Positions 48,021 through 60,521 of a stretch of DNA of 64,000 nt are shown here, in pieces. Where the stretch lies: the NCBI GenBank assembly GCA_951799425.1, contig OX637402.1, forward strand, positions 31,960,492 to 32,024,491. The letters are read 5' to 3'. The DNA is from Ilex aquifolium (taxonomy: Eukaryota; Streptophyta; Magnoliopsida; Aquifoliales; Aquifoliaceae). The notes under the pieces were generated by a model. The model was not told the DNA's origin and made no database searches. It saw only the letters and a list, made by a program, of their open reading frames with translations. Numbering within the stretch: position 1 is the stretch's first letter; the number at the start of each line of letters is the position of its first letter. Position numbers and translations under genes: made by a program.

Positions 48021-51000
48021 TTTTTTAATCCTTCTATTTTTTCATTAATACCAAACACAAAAAAAATAATCATTTCTACTTTCATCCATCCTACTAAACA
48101 CAAAGGAAGGAAAATGTATTATTAATACTTTCCTTCCTTGGAGAATAGAAAGTGTATCATTCCTATTTTCCATCTCTCATACTTTCTATCCTTCCTACCA
48201 AATAGAACATATTTATCTAAAAAAAAATAACAATTTCATGTGAAGAAGCGAAGTTCATTTCACTCATTTGTAAGTTTATTATTAAATGACAATACTGTGT
48301 GATAATGATGACATGGTGTCACTGTTACACCTAATATTTACTCGTGAAAATGCAGTCCAGGTGCATTGAACCTGATCAGATATCAAATCCCATCCCAGTT
48401 TTGCATAGAGCCTTTTTTCCGGCTTGATTCAAATAACATGTGAAAATTACATGAGAAACTCCAACCGAACAAATGTAATCTTACCCATAGACCTTGTTTT
48501 TTTCTCGTTCCCATGATTGTTCTGAAACAAGTTTGTTTTATTAAGTATTTTACCCATTTACAAAGTTTCGTAATTTTTTAATCAAAATACAGTAATTTTA
48601 AATTTATTTACTAAATTATTATATTTTCAATGAAAACGTATCTTCAAAACATGCATTTGAATGTTTTTTTTTTTTCCGTAAAATCATTTTCCGTTGAAAT
48701 TATTAGCTTTATGTATTGAACAATGGACAAAAAATAATTTATACGTTCTAAAATAGAGTTCTCCTAATTAATCTTCAACCACCTGAATTTAACTAATGCA
48801 TATAATTTACGAACAGTTGGGTATTATACGGATCTGAATTTACGTTCGAATTTTAAACCGAAATTCAAGAATATCAAATAATTGTACCAAGAACATGCAT
48901 GTATGGTGTCCCTTGGATGCTGTTCATGGCGTTATCAAAGCAATAGTAGTAGCTCTATATGCCTATATAGATGCTGCGCATCGATGGTGTACTTCATTAT
49001 TAATTTTGTCTTTTCACTTTCAACAATTTTAAAGATTGGTTCATCCTTAGCCTTTACAATGTATACGATGTTGACGGTCGGACCACGTTGAAGACTTAGT
49101 TTTCATTCCTGCGTTTAACGTCCATATTGCCCCTCATGTGGCCACCAAACTTGCAACTTGACACTTTAGTTACATTATCTCATTAACATGTTGTTAGGCG
49201 GAAAAAATCTTAAGAGAAATCACATAGGTAAATATAACTTAATAATTGATGGATCTAGTGGCGGGTGGGGGCGATCGATCATGCCTCAAGTTTAAAAATC
49301 CCTCTCATTATAGTATTATTAACTAGGAATACTATGTAATTGCGTAGCTTGTCTTTCTTGAATTGGCCCAAGCACGGATCCTTGTCTCGTTTCTAATATA
49401 TTCTTAGATTTTAAGAAATTCTTTTTTTGTTTTTTTGTTCAAACCCTAATTTTTTGTATTAATAACAAACTACAGATGTACAAGTAAAGGAGTGATTCCT
49501 TAAATCAACAATGGTCATCAACCATTGGAGTATCTCACAATCTAAGAAACTGAATTAACTATAGAAATGTTGAATTCCACTAGATAGGTCATTACTTTTG
49601 TGAACAATCCATTGAGCTTGTAACTACCTTCTTTTGAATGTTAGTTGATTTCAATCAATCATAATATTTATTATCGATCTCAACTTTTTTTTAAAAAATG
49701 TAATATGTTTTTTTTTGAATGTGAATTGATTTCAACTGAACTGTATCTAATTATTATCGAATTGTAAATTTTGATATTGGTGCCAACTCCATTTAATAAT
49801 CGCAACCTAGATATCATTGTTCTCACTGTGGAATATTCGATTTGAGTCATAACTACTAACTCGGAAGAACAACTCGTCATCACAGCATCATCAAAATCAA
49901 GTAACAAATCATGTTACTCCCGTGAATCGAGTCTTGTATGATAATTATATAGGAGTAAGTAACGACTCTAAACAGATATGACTTACAACTAGACTACCAG
50001 CTCGGGTGGTCACACTGCACACTGTGGTACGATTTGTTTTTTATTGAACAATATTTCATCCAAAAGAAGCACGGGTAACGTGACAATCTACCAGTGGAAT
50101 GTCGTCATATGTGGACATTAATTGATATACGAGAGATGTGATCTAATCCCAAAATTCTAATGGATATCCATTCCACCATTGAGCATTTTGGCACTACCTT
50201 GGTATCATGCCATCTCAAACTCATGATGTCTTCCACAGACAACGGCCGTTCTACTTCAGTGACAAAGTGCTCATGATGACCCGAACAACCCGAGTTTGAA
50301 CACTAACGTAGGGAAGTGTCATTTCAAGAATTAAGATATTTTGAGACTAGTTTTTCAAAGTGATTGTGCTTATCGTCACAAAAAAAAACGTGTTTTAAAA
50401 TTTTTTTCTTTTGTATCAGTAATTTTGTCATAAAAAAATTATTTATTATTATAAATATTATTTAAAACAGACCGTTACTGCCATAAAAATTTTTGATGCT
50501 CTTCTTAATATTGGGATTGTCTCTTGTTTTCATTTTGATAGTTTTCTTAAAATTGACAAACAAAAATCACTGTCAAAACACTATGCCATTTTGCCCTTGC
50601 ATTCTACCAAAAGCCATTTCTTAAAAGAGATAAAACTTCTTCACCTGATCATGATCATGTTGTTTCATCTTCTTATTGATAATGATTTTGTTATATAAAG
50701 TTATCTCTGCCCAATTCAATACTCTCATTAAGATATTATACAAGAGAAAGGACACATTGAATAATTGTACTGATTGAAAAAGCATATGTTCTAGAATATG
50801 CTACACCAAGCAGCTTCTTTTTTTTTTTTTTTACACTGACACCTTAGAAGGAGCATAAGCATCCTCTGCTAGACGTTTGCTTCGAATATCCCATGTGCGT
50901 TTCTTTCTTTTTAATTATTATTTTACTTATTTATTGATGTCTACACTCGAAATTCAATCGCTTAAAATATATCTGTATTATAATGTAATAACACTTATCT

Positions 51001-51282
51001 CACCGAATGTTTACATTTAATTTTACTTACTATATGATGTGACGGGCATACCATTAGCAGACAAATACGATGAATTGTGAATATATCACCTCATTTGACG
51101 AGTAAAACTTTGAATAAACATTTTTGAAACCACATCATTGCTGTGTAGAACTGCAGAGAAAAATGGCCATTAGAGTTTTTGATTATGCATGAGAGTACTA
51201 TAACTTGTATGATAGTACTGTATTCCTCTTTCTGTATTGTTTAGGTTTCTACTCGGGGAGGTAGTATTTGGGTCGTGTTCAC

Positions 51283-51322
<40 letters not shown>

Positions 51323-51390
51323 TCCTATAAACGTTCAAAACTCCTCCTCAGTTTTTCCGCATCCATATTATACTAAAACAAGAGAGAGAG

Positions 51391-54300
51391 ATGAAACCCT
51401 TGAAACTCTCAAACTGTCCTAAAGAGAAGAAGCCTTGTGTTAGATGGGTTGAGAAGTACTTCAAGGACTGTCTTTGCAATCTCAACGATGGCATTTCGTT
51501 TGGTTTCGGAATTGCAAGTCTCGTCTGTTGGGGAGTTGCAGAGATCCCTCAAATCATCACCAATTTTAAAAACAAATCTGGCCATGGAGTCTCTCTTGCA
51601 TTTCTCTTCACTTGGATCGTAGGGTACATTCTATTTCTTGTACAACCATGCATTATCTGATGATGATATGGGACATTAGTTCTATGTTGTTTAGCATTCT
51701 ATTTTGAGTATTAACTTGTGTGTCTTTTGCTCACGTTTTGAACTTTATTGAATATTTTTTTTTACAATGAAATTGTTTACTCACTTTTATCTTCCAAAAT
51801 TATCATTGTCTTGATGATTATCATGGTCATGCAGGGATTTTTTCAACCTTGTGGGTTGCATTCTCGAGCCTGCTACGGTAAAACAGTTTCTTTACACTGT
51901 TGATCATGAAGTGTTTATTGTTAATTTTATTTTAAGTGTCTCAAAGTGGGCACCAAGGCACTTCCCAATCACATTAGATCTAAGTGGCCTAGTGAGGCAG
52001 AAACCAGATAAGGATCTGTATGGGGTACTAGCATTTCCCTTGTTTAACTACAGATCCATGTCGGAGAAAGACTTCGATCGTGGTACCGCACTAAAAATTA
52101 TAATTTTTAATGGTTAAATTCTAATTTTTTGAGGTATAAATTATAACTTGTAAATGCATGATCGATTCTAAAACACTGAGACTAATCTTGTAAATTACAA
52201 TTTTCAAAGATTCAATTATAATTTTTAAAGGTCAAGTTACAACTTATAAGAGAAACGTTACAATAGAGGGAGTCTCATGATTGATTATGGACTTCGCTCA
52301 ACCAGTTGTAACTTTACCTTGTATAAGTGTAATCTTGCCACTAAAAATTGTAACTTTTGAATTTTTTTTTTAGTACTGTAGACTTTCACTTCATTGGTGT
52401 ATATATTGTTATCAACTATAGACTTTCACTTCATTGGTGTATATTGTTACTGAAAATCCAAATGGCTATGGTGAAACATATATATGTACACACACATATC
52501 ATATCTTTTTGCCAAGAAATTACCCATAATTTCTTTTTGCCAATAAATTACCGATAAGAAATTTCACCTACGAATAGTACTATTGAGAGTTAAATTTCTG
52601 TCCTAACCTGATCTAACAATATTGAAGTGGCAGATGATGTGGTCCAATTGACATAATATTAGGCCAGTGTTATAAGTAAAGGTGCAAATGGGTGGGTTGT
52701 GTTGGTTATGGGTTGAGTTAAATTGGATTGAGTTAAAATAAATTCAATCCATTTTTTACTCACGTAGTAAATGAGTTATAATGGGTTGAATTTATAACAG
52801 GTTGGGTTAAACCGATTAACCCATAAAATAATTAAAATTCTTAATAAACACATTAGTACACCAAAAAACACACACACACATTAGTAGTACACCAAAATAC
52901 AAACATACACACACACTAATACACTAAAATATACACACTAATATATAAAAAATACACACACATATACTAACACAAAAACTAAAACACATTTAATAAAAAA
53001 AAAAATACACACATAATGGGTCGGTTCGATTGTGGACTATGGGTTGGTCCATTGGTCGTGGGTCAACCCATGGGTTATGGGTTACGGGTCATAAGTGGAT
53101 TGACTCGTGGGTCATGGGTCGACCCATGGGTCATGGGTCGACCCATGGGTCATGGGTGGTGTATTAGTTTGTGTGTTTTTGGTGTACTAGTGTGTGTATG
53201 TTTTGGTGTATTAGTGTATATGTGTGTATTTTTTGCTGTAATAGTATGTGTATATTTTTTGGTATATTAGTATATTTATTTAATTTAATTACTTGTGTTA
53301 TTTAATAAAAAAATAAATACTCAACCCAATGGGTACCCATTTATAATTCATATTAACCAACTTAATTAAAATGAATCATATTACCCAACCCATTTAGAAC
53401 CCATATTAATCAATATAGGTACCTAACCCATTTATTTATGTGTGAGTTGGACGGATTAATGGGTAATGGGTTAAGATTACCACCTCTAGTTATAAGTTAG
53501 ATTTATGGGATTCTCATCTTATTGTAGTGTAACAGTTATACTATGTTAGCAATGCTGGTGTGATATAACCATCTAATAGAAAAATTACAAAATAAATAAA
53601 ATGGGGCTCATTTCTTATTATGGAGGTGGTTATGTATGTATTACATGACTGGGTGATTATGAATTTTTGTTGAACTCACTTGTATACTTGTTTATTATTA
53701 ATTGACGGTTATAGCACGTGACACTGCTGACGTGATGTAACGGTTACACACAATAATTTTTTCCTTATTTTGGGAAGATAAATTTCTGACCCAAGTTTTT
53801 ATTGGTTAATAATGCAGTTGCCAACCCAGTTCTACACCGCATTGGTAAACCTCTCACCTCACCCTCGCTCCATGCAGTTGTATAGAGTACTCTAATGCAT
53901 AATCCAACTCTTAATGGCCATTTTTCTCTGCAGTTATACACAGCAACTACAGTAGTGTTGGTGTTGCAGTGCATATACTACGATCACTTTCTGCAATGGT
54001 GGAAGTGCCGACACATCAAAGTCAATCTGGTAGAAGCATTTTAGTAACACCATGTCTTTATAATTCATAGCTTTTTATTATTATTATTATTATTATAACC
54101 GAAAAAACTAATGTGTCCAGATAACAAAGATTTCAATCATCATGCCTCGAACTATAAAGTTTGAGTCCCGTAAGAGATGCCCTAGTTGACTTGATACACG
54201 TGAATTACATAGGATTGAATCCATCCTAAGTCTACATAATAACTTAGTCTAAAAGATATTGTGTTTGTAAATGTAATGGTCCACATCCTATGTATTAAGA

Positions 54301-56376
54301 ACTGTTTCAATATAATGGGTAGTGAGGTTTGATACAATAGGGTGTCTTTTTTCAGGTTAAAGATGAGACAACAAAACCTTTGCAACCCAAGTCAGCTGCA
54401 ACACATTCCCCTGTTGAGGTACCTCGTCGGAGGGACTTCTATATTAGGTGAGAGTCGTGAGACTAAACAAAACAACGTTCACATATTCAAGAAATTATTA
54501 TATTAGAAAATGTTGATAGATTGTCTTAGTTTTGTTCAATGGTTAATCAGGTCAGCAAGATCTCTGGCTGGAAGTGATACTCCACCATTTCAATCTTACA
54601 TTAAGCCCAAAAGCGGTCCTTCTGCTTTGGAGCGTGACGCTGATTCATCATCTGAAGACGAACCACTTCCACCTTCCTCAACCAAGCCTGTTACTCAGCC
54701 TTGGAGAATTTCACGTTCGGTGAGTTTTATCTGTAATTTCCTTGAGTTCCCCCAAGCCCATTGACAAATATTCATCTACTCCTAGAGCACGTGGTGAGAC
54801 CTTAATTTCGGCCCCGATGTAAGTCCGGTGGGGTCTCATAGCTGTGTGTGATGGCATATCTGTATATCTATTTTGGCCACCATCAAATATTCATTAGTGT
54901 CTCAACCCAATGATGACTTGGGGATTTGTTCAATGCATGATGATCCCCATGTTCAAACTAGGGGTATTATTTGAGCCATCAGCCTGAACTTATGCAAATC
55001 TGATATGATACGTAATAATCCCAACAAAATCGATCCCAACTTTATTACAGAATTGAACTTGAGATTTGAACCGGAGTTGAAAATTTCAAGCATTGGTAAT
55101 TGTTGAGTTGGGTTGTATTGAGTTGAGTTTTGGATTGGTTGAACTCATGTTGGAAGTTTTTTTATCTTTGTACAATCATAGATCCAGGAAGGGTATGGTG
55201 GTAGGAGAAAGCATTTGAAAATCTCTCTTATTTTAATCCCTCGTAGCCTGATCCCAAGGAGTTGAACAGGTTCAAATTCATGACGTCTGAGTTTACAGTT
55301 CATTCTTATTACTAATATCCTATTTTTAGCGGGGATGACCTGTTTTTGATTAGACCGGGGAGGAGATTAGTCACCCGGACACTCCTCACCGTTGAACAAA
55401 AAAATATAAATAAAATAATACTATGTCTATGAATATTCTTCCAATATTCCGGATTAAATGTGTCTTGAAATGCTTTGTCAGGGGGGCTATGGGACTTTCC
55501 TTGCTGCTGCTGCCAACTTTCCCCTTCCAAGCAACTCTTTGAGGGAGCTTCACATAAATCAAACTGGGAGGAGATTATTGCAGGTGTTTGGTAAATTAAT
55601 GTTTAGTACTTTACGTGATTTCCTAGTATTATTAGCTGTGCTTGATGATATGAAACATATTCAACTATATATAGGAAGATAATGGCAACGTCTATGGACA
55701 ATCACTGGGGTGGTTGATGGCTGCTATATACATGGGAGGACGAGTCCCCCAGATTTGGCTGAACGTAAGTATTACATTTCTTAAACGAATCAATTTGGAA
55801 ACCTTATATAGTTTCTATTAATGACTTTTTATGGGATTGTATGAACAGATTAAAAGAGGGAGTGTGGAGGTACTATCCTTTTCGACCTTTCTTTCTGTTC
55901 TGTTGGTACGAAGATTGAATTGTTCCAGGTTTTTTTTCATAATATTCACTTTTTTTTATCTACGATTCTACAGGGCTTGAACCCTCTGATGTTCATCTTC
56001 GCCCTTATTGCCAATGCCACTTACGTCGGGAGGTCTCTGCCTCTCTCATACACACTTTGTCAATAATCTCTCATTCTGTGGATCATATTCTGTGGTTAAT
56101 CAATGCAGCATTCTGGTAAGAAGCACGGAATGGGAGAAGATAAAAGCTAACCTGCCTTGGCTGCTGGATGCAATAGTCTGCGTGTTGCTTGATCTCCTTG
56201 TATCCTTTTTAATTTGCTAAAGATGTTTACCTTAAACACGATAGTTTCAACACTAGTAGGGGGCCTTCATCCTCGTACACAATAGTTTCAACCTTAACAA
56301 AAGAAATAAATAGATCATCCTCCAGTTCATCTACTACAAGTACATCAGGCAAAAGAAGATCCATTACGTTGGTTAA
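51391..56376 (+). CDS. PQ-loop repeat membrane transporter (YPQ/PQLC2-like)
   Basis: PQ-loop proteins of this class export basic amino acids from vacuoles or lysosomes. Twelve exons join in phase: 51391-51623, 51835-51877, 53818-53844, 53934-54029, 54356-54447, 54551-54719, 55482-55583, 55675-55764, 55849-55869, 55974-56032, 56109-56199 and 56314-56376, giving 361 residues. The first PQ-loop is GVAEIPQIITNFKNKSGHGV (from about residue 49). The second is GGRVPQIWLNIKRGSVEGLN after the central loop. Hydrophobic segments surround both, and the centre is a charged, serine-rich cytosolic loop (DADSSSEDEPLPPSS). The last exon reads IILQFIYYKYIRQKK. Exons 3 (27 nt) and 9 (21 nt) are microexons. Arabidopsis At4g36850 is the closest relative I recall. 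Intron 2 carries an 812-bp hAT-type element. Confidence 0.88.
52379..52458. repeat. 40-bp tandem duplication in PQ-loop intron 2
   Basis: TAGACTTTCACTTCATTGGT occurs at 52379 and again 40 bases later, with ATATATTGTTATCAACTA between the copies. It is a small local duplication. Confidence 0.75.
52677..53488. mobile_element. hAT-type non-autonomous element, TAGAGGTGGCAA family, copy 1
   Basis: 812 bp in intron 2 of the PQ-loop gene. The left end is TAAAGGTGCAAATGGG and the right end, read inward, TAGAGGTGGTAATC. An exact 8-bp duplication GTTATAAG lies at 52669-52676 and 53489-53496. The interior has CA-rich stretches and a cluster of GGGTCATGGGTCGACCCA repeats near 53090-53155. It is collinear with 58872-59590. 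Confidence 0.85.
55200..55410 (+). repeat. SINE-like repeat in PQ-loop intron 6
   Basis: The 3' part (GGGATGACCTGTTTTTGATT ... GGAGATTAGTCACCCGGAC) ends in an A run. It matches the 3' parts of the repeats near 473 and 26410. It stops about 70 bp before exon 7. Confidence 0.5.
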
Positions 56377-57769
56377 GATTATGCGGACTATGTAATAGAG
56401 AAACAATTAAGTATTCTGCTATGTAACTCCATTTAATTCAGTCTATTTTTGTTATCAACATGTCAACCGCGAGTTCTATGTAATGTTGGGACCTACTGTT
56501 AATCTAACAATAACACGGAATCAGATCAACATTTCAACCGAGATAATTAAGTAACATTACCCTTTTTTTGAAAGTTAAAATAGTACCATGCCACTTGAAG
56601 TAGAATTTATTTTCTTCCTTTTGCTCCTCAATTTTAGGTGTAGAACGTTTGGTTTCGACCAATGTGAAATTGGACACAAAACTTCTATAGCTTTTGACTT
56701 TTATATCAATGGAATCAAATAACCCCAATGTTTGGTTAATTTTGCCTCAAAAGTAACCTTGGTGCCAGATTGATGAGTTGCCCTTCTTGTTGGTAACTAA
56801 AGCTAGTTTTAGACTTCCGCGGGTTCGAGTTCGGTCATACAGCATTCATGCACTTCCTTTTATTCCATAGGATCATCTTCAGCAAGCGTATGGAAAAGCA
56901 AGAAAGGAAAGTGTCACATGCCCATATGAAATTTGATAGTACGTCAAAGCAAATCTATCATTGACTAAATGGCTCAGTAAAGTAGGTACCGAGTTAATAG
57001 CTTTGTTTTTGCTTATTCATGGGGGAGGGGAGGGGAGGGGGGGGGGGGGGGGGTCATGGAAGATTTGGGTTCGAGTCCCATACACTTTGGTCATGATTGA
57101 TTTCTATTGTTGTATGTATATATATACTAGAATGGATCCAAAACTATGGAAGAATTCTCAAATTGCACGGTGATTATTGCAGCTCACAGAGTTCCAACTG
57201 TGATAGATAGTGACATGGTCATGGTCCTCTCTTTTGGTATGTTGCTATAATTTTAATTTATGTGTTCAAGCTATTTACATATGGTGAATAAATTATATAA
57301 GCAGACCCTGTCCTCCAAACATCTATGCAATATGTACCAATTCACTCCAGCTGCACATTTGTTCTCATAGTGCAAAGAAGGTAAACTTTTTAAATTCCAA
57401 GTCCTAAATCGAAATGTTTTAGCAAACATTGAAATGCTAAAACATTCACCCAAAAGAAAACTAATATGAGAACCATAAGAGACAGAACTGTGTATCTGTG
57501 TGGGTGCACAATACAAAAAATTATCGGTACCCATGAAAATATCGATGCCCAGACCGCATGTGTGTGTGTGTGTTCGAGGGTGTTCTGCGGCAAATCCTAA
57601 CGAACATTCCTAAGCAAAAATCGAAGTCAAGATTGTTGAGGGCAATATAGATTTCGAAGTCCAAAATCAACGTTGAAATTCTTGAATTTGAAGTCGCGTG
57701 TATTTGTCGAGGGATGGGGCGCTACCAATGTAAGAGAGAGATAGAGGGAGAGAGTGAGGATAACAGGGA
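56377..57769. other. Intergenic region downstream of the PQ-loop gene
   Basis: I see no gene. A G-rich run (GGGGAGGGG units, then about 20 G) lies at 57020-57054. It sits next to GGGTTCGAGTCCC at about 57069, a B-box-like motif that suggests a decayed tRNA-derived repeat. Confidence 0.45.
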
Positions 57770-57916
57770 TTTATATGCGTCGCTGCCTTCGATGGCTTCA
57801 AGAATTGCTGACTTTGCAGTTTCTGGATCAGCCGGATGATATGAGGAAGTGTCGATCCCAATCATCGGAATGGCCTTTTCAACAGAACCTAATCTTACCT
57901 CAGGAACCATTGCCAT
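57770..57916 (-). pseudogene. Aldo/keto reductase N-terminal fragment
   Basis: The minus strand from an ATG at 57916 reads MAMVPEVRLGSVEKAIPMIG, then IDTSSYHPADPETAKSAILE and AIEG. This is the first beta strand and helix of plant AKR4-type NADPH-dependent reductases (codeinone reductase or methylecgonone reductase-like). The expected GYRHFDTA, with the first catalytic Asp, is missing: after EAIEG the sequence becomes unrelated and enters a CT repeat. No further AKR exon is visible downstream. It is a truncated fragment, with no evidence of function. Confidence 0.65.
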
Positions 57917-58871
57917 GTTTTACAACCTCTCTGGTTCTCCCACAAAATTGAGTCCTTTGGGTTCTTCTATGTTTTCAAAAAAGCCGTTTTATTACATCTA
58001 ACACATGGAGGCACAGAGATAGGGAGAGGGAGAAGGTGAAAGAGTTACCTGGCAGTGAATGAGGGAGGCGCTGGGCGCTGTGGTCTGAGCTGACACTTGG
58101 TCATTAGCGGCGTTGTCGCTGCTAGAGGGGGAAGGAGATGGGTGAAAGAAAGAAGAGGCAGAGAAGGGAGAGAGAAATCACGTGAGGCATCACTGGTTGG
58201 CATCGGCAACGGCTGCGCAAGAGAGGCACTACACCGTTGTCGCTGGTTGCTGCTAGTTTGGGAGACATGGTGGGGGATTAAAGGCGTTAATTTGGAATGT
58301 AGAATAGGTTAGAGGTTTGGAATTGGGGAAGTTGGAGGCATTAATTTAGGAATAGTAAATGGAAAGTCATGTGAGCGGAAAATAAAATTTATCTGTTAAT
58401 TTGATTCGTCCGATCAATATATTTGAGTTGATAACATGGACTTTTAGATATAATTTATCTTTTGTTTAGAATTAATCTGAGCATAAAAAATTTAAGATAA
58501 ATTTTAGAATTCAAAATTAATTTTACTTTATTATATAAATATAATAATATTACATAATATTTCAAACCACGAGTGGAGATATATCAATATTACAATCAAT
58601 ATATACACTATCGACAAAAAACTAGTATTTGATAGACGCGTGGTGGTAGGGTATTAGCAATCGTTTTGGAAATGGGGTTTTGTTAATATTTACCCTATTA
58701 AGTAATCATCTTTCCTCCTATGCACTTTTATTATTATTTATTTTATTTTATGTTTTTTTTATTCTCACATGAGAATCAACCTGATCTATCAAAGTTGATA
58801 GCTTAACAGGAGATAAAAATTTATTACAGTTAAACACAAATTTCTAATACATAAATTATTATAGCCTCAAG
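57917..58871. other. Intergenic region, partly GA-rich
   Basis: GA-rich and GC-richer DNA near 58010-58260 has an open frame (58097-58312) that matches no family I recognise. The rest is AT-rich. It may be the old 5' flank of the aldo/keto reductase fragment. Confidence 0.4.
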
Positions 58872-59590
58872 TAATGGTGGTAAATGGGTGAGTTGGTTTG
58901 GTTATGTGTTGGGTTAAATTGGATTGGACTAAAATAAATCAAATCAATTTTTCACTCACGTAGTAAATGAGTTATAATGAGTTGAGTTTATAATGGATTG
59001 AGTTAAACTGATTAACCCATAAAATAATTAAAATTCTTAATAGACACATTAGTACACCAAAACACACACAAACTAATACACTAAAAATACACACATATAC
59101 TAACAAAAAAACTAAAACACATTTAATAAAAAAAGAACACACACATAATGGGTCGGGTCAATTGTGGTATATGGATTTGGTTCGTGGGTTATGATCAACC
59201 CATGGGTCGTGGGTCAATCCATGGGGCATGGGTCGATCGTGGGTCATAGATTAACCCGCAAGTCATGGGTGGTGTATTAGTGTGTGTATTTTTTTTATAC
59301 TAGTGTGTATATGTTTTAGTGTATATGTGTGTATTTTTTGGTGTAATAGTGTATTTATTTTTTGGTATATTAATATATTATTTAATTTTATTACTTGTGT
59401 TATTTAATAAAAAGATAAATACTCAACCCAATGGATACCCATTTATAATTCATATTAACTCGTTTAATTAAAATGAATCATATTACCCAACCCATTTAGA
59501 ACTCATATTAATTAATATAGGTATCCAACTTATTTATTTATAGACGGGTTGGACGAATTAATGAGTAATGAATTAAAATTGCCACCTCTA
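58872..59590. mobile_element. hAT-type non-autonomous element, TAGAGGTGGCAA family, copy 2
   Basis: 719 bp. The left end is TAATGGTGGTAAATGGG and the right end, read inward, TAGAGGTGGCAATTT. An exact 8-bp duplication GCCTCAAG lies at 58864-58871 and 59591-59598. It is collinear with 52677-53488, including the CACTCACGTAGTAAATGAG block and the GGGTCATGGGTCGA-type cluster, but is shorter. Confidence 0.85.
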
Positions 59591-59805
59591 GCCTCAAGTG
59601 TATACATATCAAAAAGATTAATGATATATAAATCCCTGTCAGATAACTTCTTGTTCTTAAGGTAATCCTTTGCATTTATCGTATTTTCTGAAATTAATAA
59701 TCTAACTAATTTAGGAGTTTCAGTGGTCAATGTAAGACTCAACATTCGGCCCGTGACATATGGGTTGGTTCGAAAAGTCTCACGATTTAGTGGGCTATAG
59801 CCTGG

Positions 59806-60521
59806 CCCGATTTTCATATGACAATTCTTTGGTGGCCCATTAGCTCAAAGGCAATAAATAACCCGGTCCAAGAAAACAAAATATAAAAAAAAAAAAAAAA
59901 ACTGAAAACAAAGTGCCAAAAAATAAAAATAAAACAATAATATTATTAGAACCTAATTTATTGACATAATTTACTCACTTAATCTATCACAACCATTAAA
60001 TTAGTAGCAGATCCCAACGAATACTGAAACTTACTGTCAATTAAATGATTTTGAGTGATTAAGTCAATAAATTATGTACAATTAAATTACTCAAAATAAA
60101 AATAATAAATCGAGTTTGAACAAAACTAGGCTCATTACCGCAGGCCTAATAAAAAGTCCCTTCAATGCTCTTTTTTCTTCAGTGGGATGGGTAGCCCAGC
60201 CCAGCCCATTGACCGGTGACATCAAAGCCCACATGCAGCCTCGGCCCCAGTATGTCCGGCCCGATACCATAGCCGAGGGGTCTTCAACCTTCGAAATCGA
60301 AACAAAGGTTAACTACCAACAGCAGACAAGACTAGTTCTGCAACAGAGGGGACTAGTGAGAGACTGTACTCAAATCAAATGAGAAGAGCGCGAGAGTTTC
60401 GTTCAACTGAGGTTTCAAAATCTCAGACAATCCAGATTGCCGAATCAACGAGACTTTCCAGGAAAGTTTTTCCATGGATCCAAACACAGCTGAGACGAAT
60501 GCGACTTCAATTCCAGATTGA
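59806..60521 (+). promoter_or_regulatory. Promoter and leader of the PPR gene with site II-like motifs
   Basis: GCCCAGCCCAGCCCA lies at about 60194-60208, so three TGGGC-type site II motifs stand in a row on the minus strand. Further GGCCC boxes occur near 59800-59840. Site II elements (TGGGCC/T) are known from promoters of plant genes for organelle and housekeeping proteins. I see no clear TATA box close to the start. The ATG used is at 60522. Confidence 0.45.

Larger units (their letters stand above)
43268..51390. other. Large gene-free interval
   Basis: About 8.1 kb between the LysM kinase pseudogene and the PQ-loop gene. It contains a SINE-like repeat near 46215-46400, a 345-bp tandem duplication at 47346-48020, and AT-rich DNA. 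A CT microsatellite at about 51285-51316 lies in the leader of the PQ-loop gene. I found no convincing gene. The open frames near 44780, 46654 and 48882 do not match families that I know. Confidence 0.55.

Noticed and set aside
48882-49050. Alternative frame reading LDAVHGVIKAIVVALYAYIDA
   Set aside because: It has coding-like composition, but is short, lacks a start, splice sites and any family that I recognise.
57040-57090. GGGTTCGAGTCCC as a possible tRNA gene
   Set aside because: Only a B-box-like motif is present. No cloverleaf or A-box lies at the right distance, so it is more likely a SINE relic.
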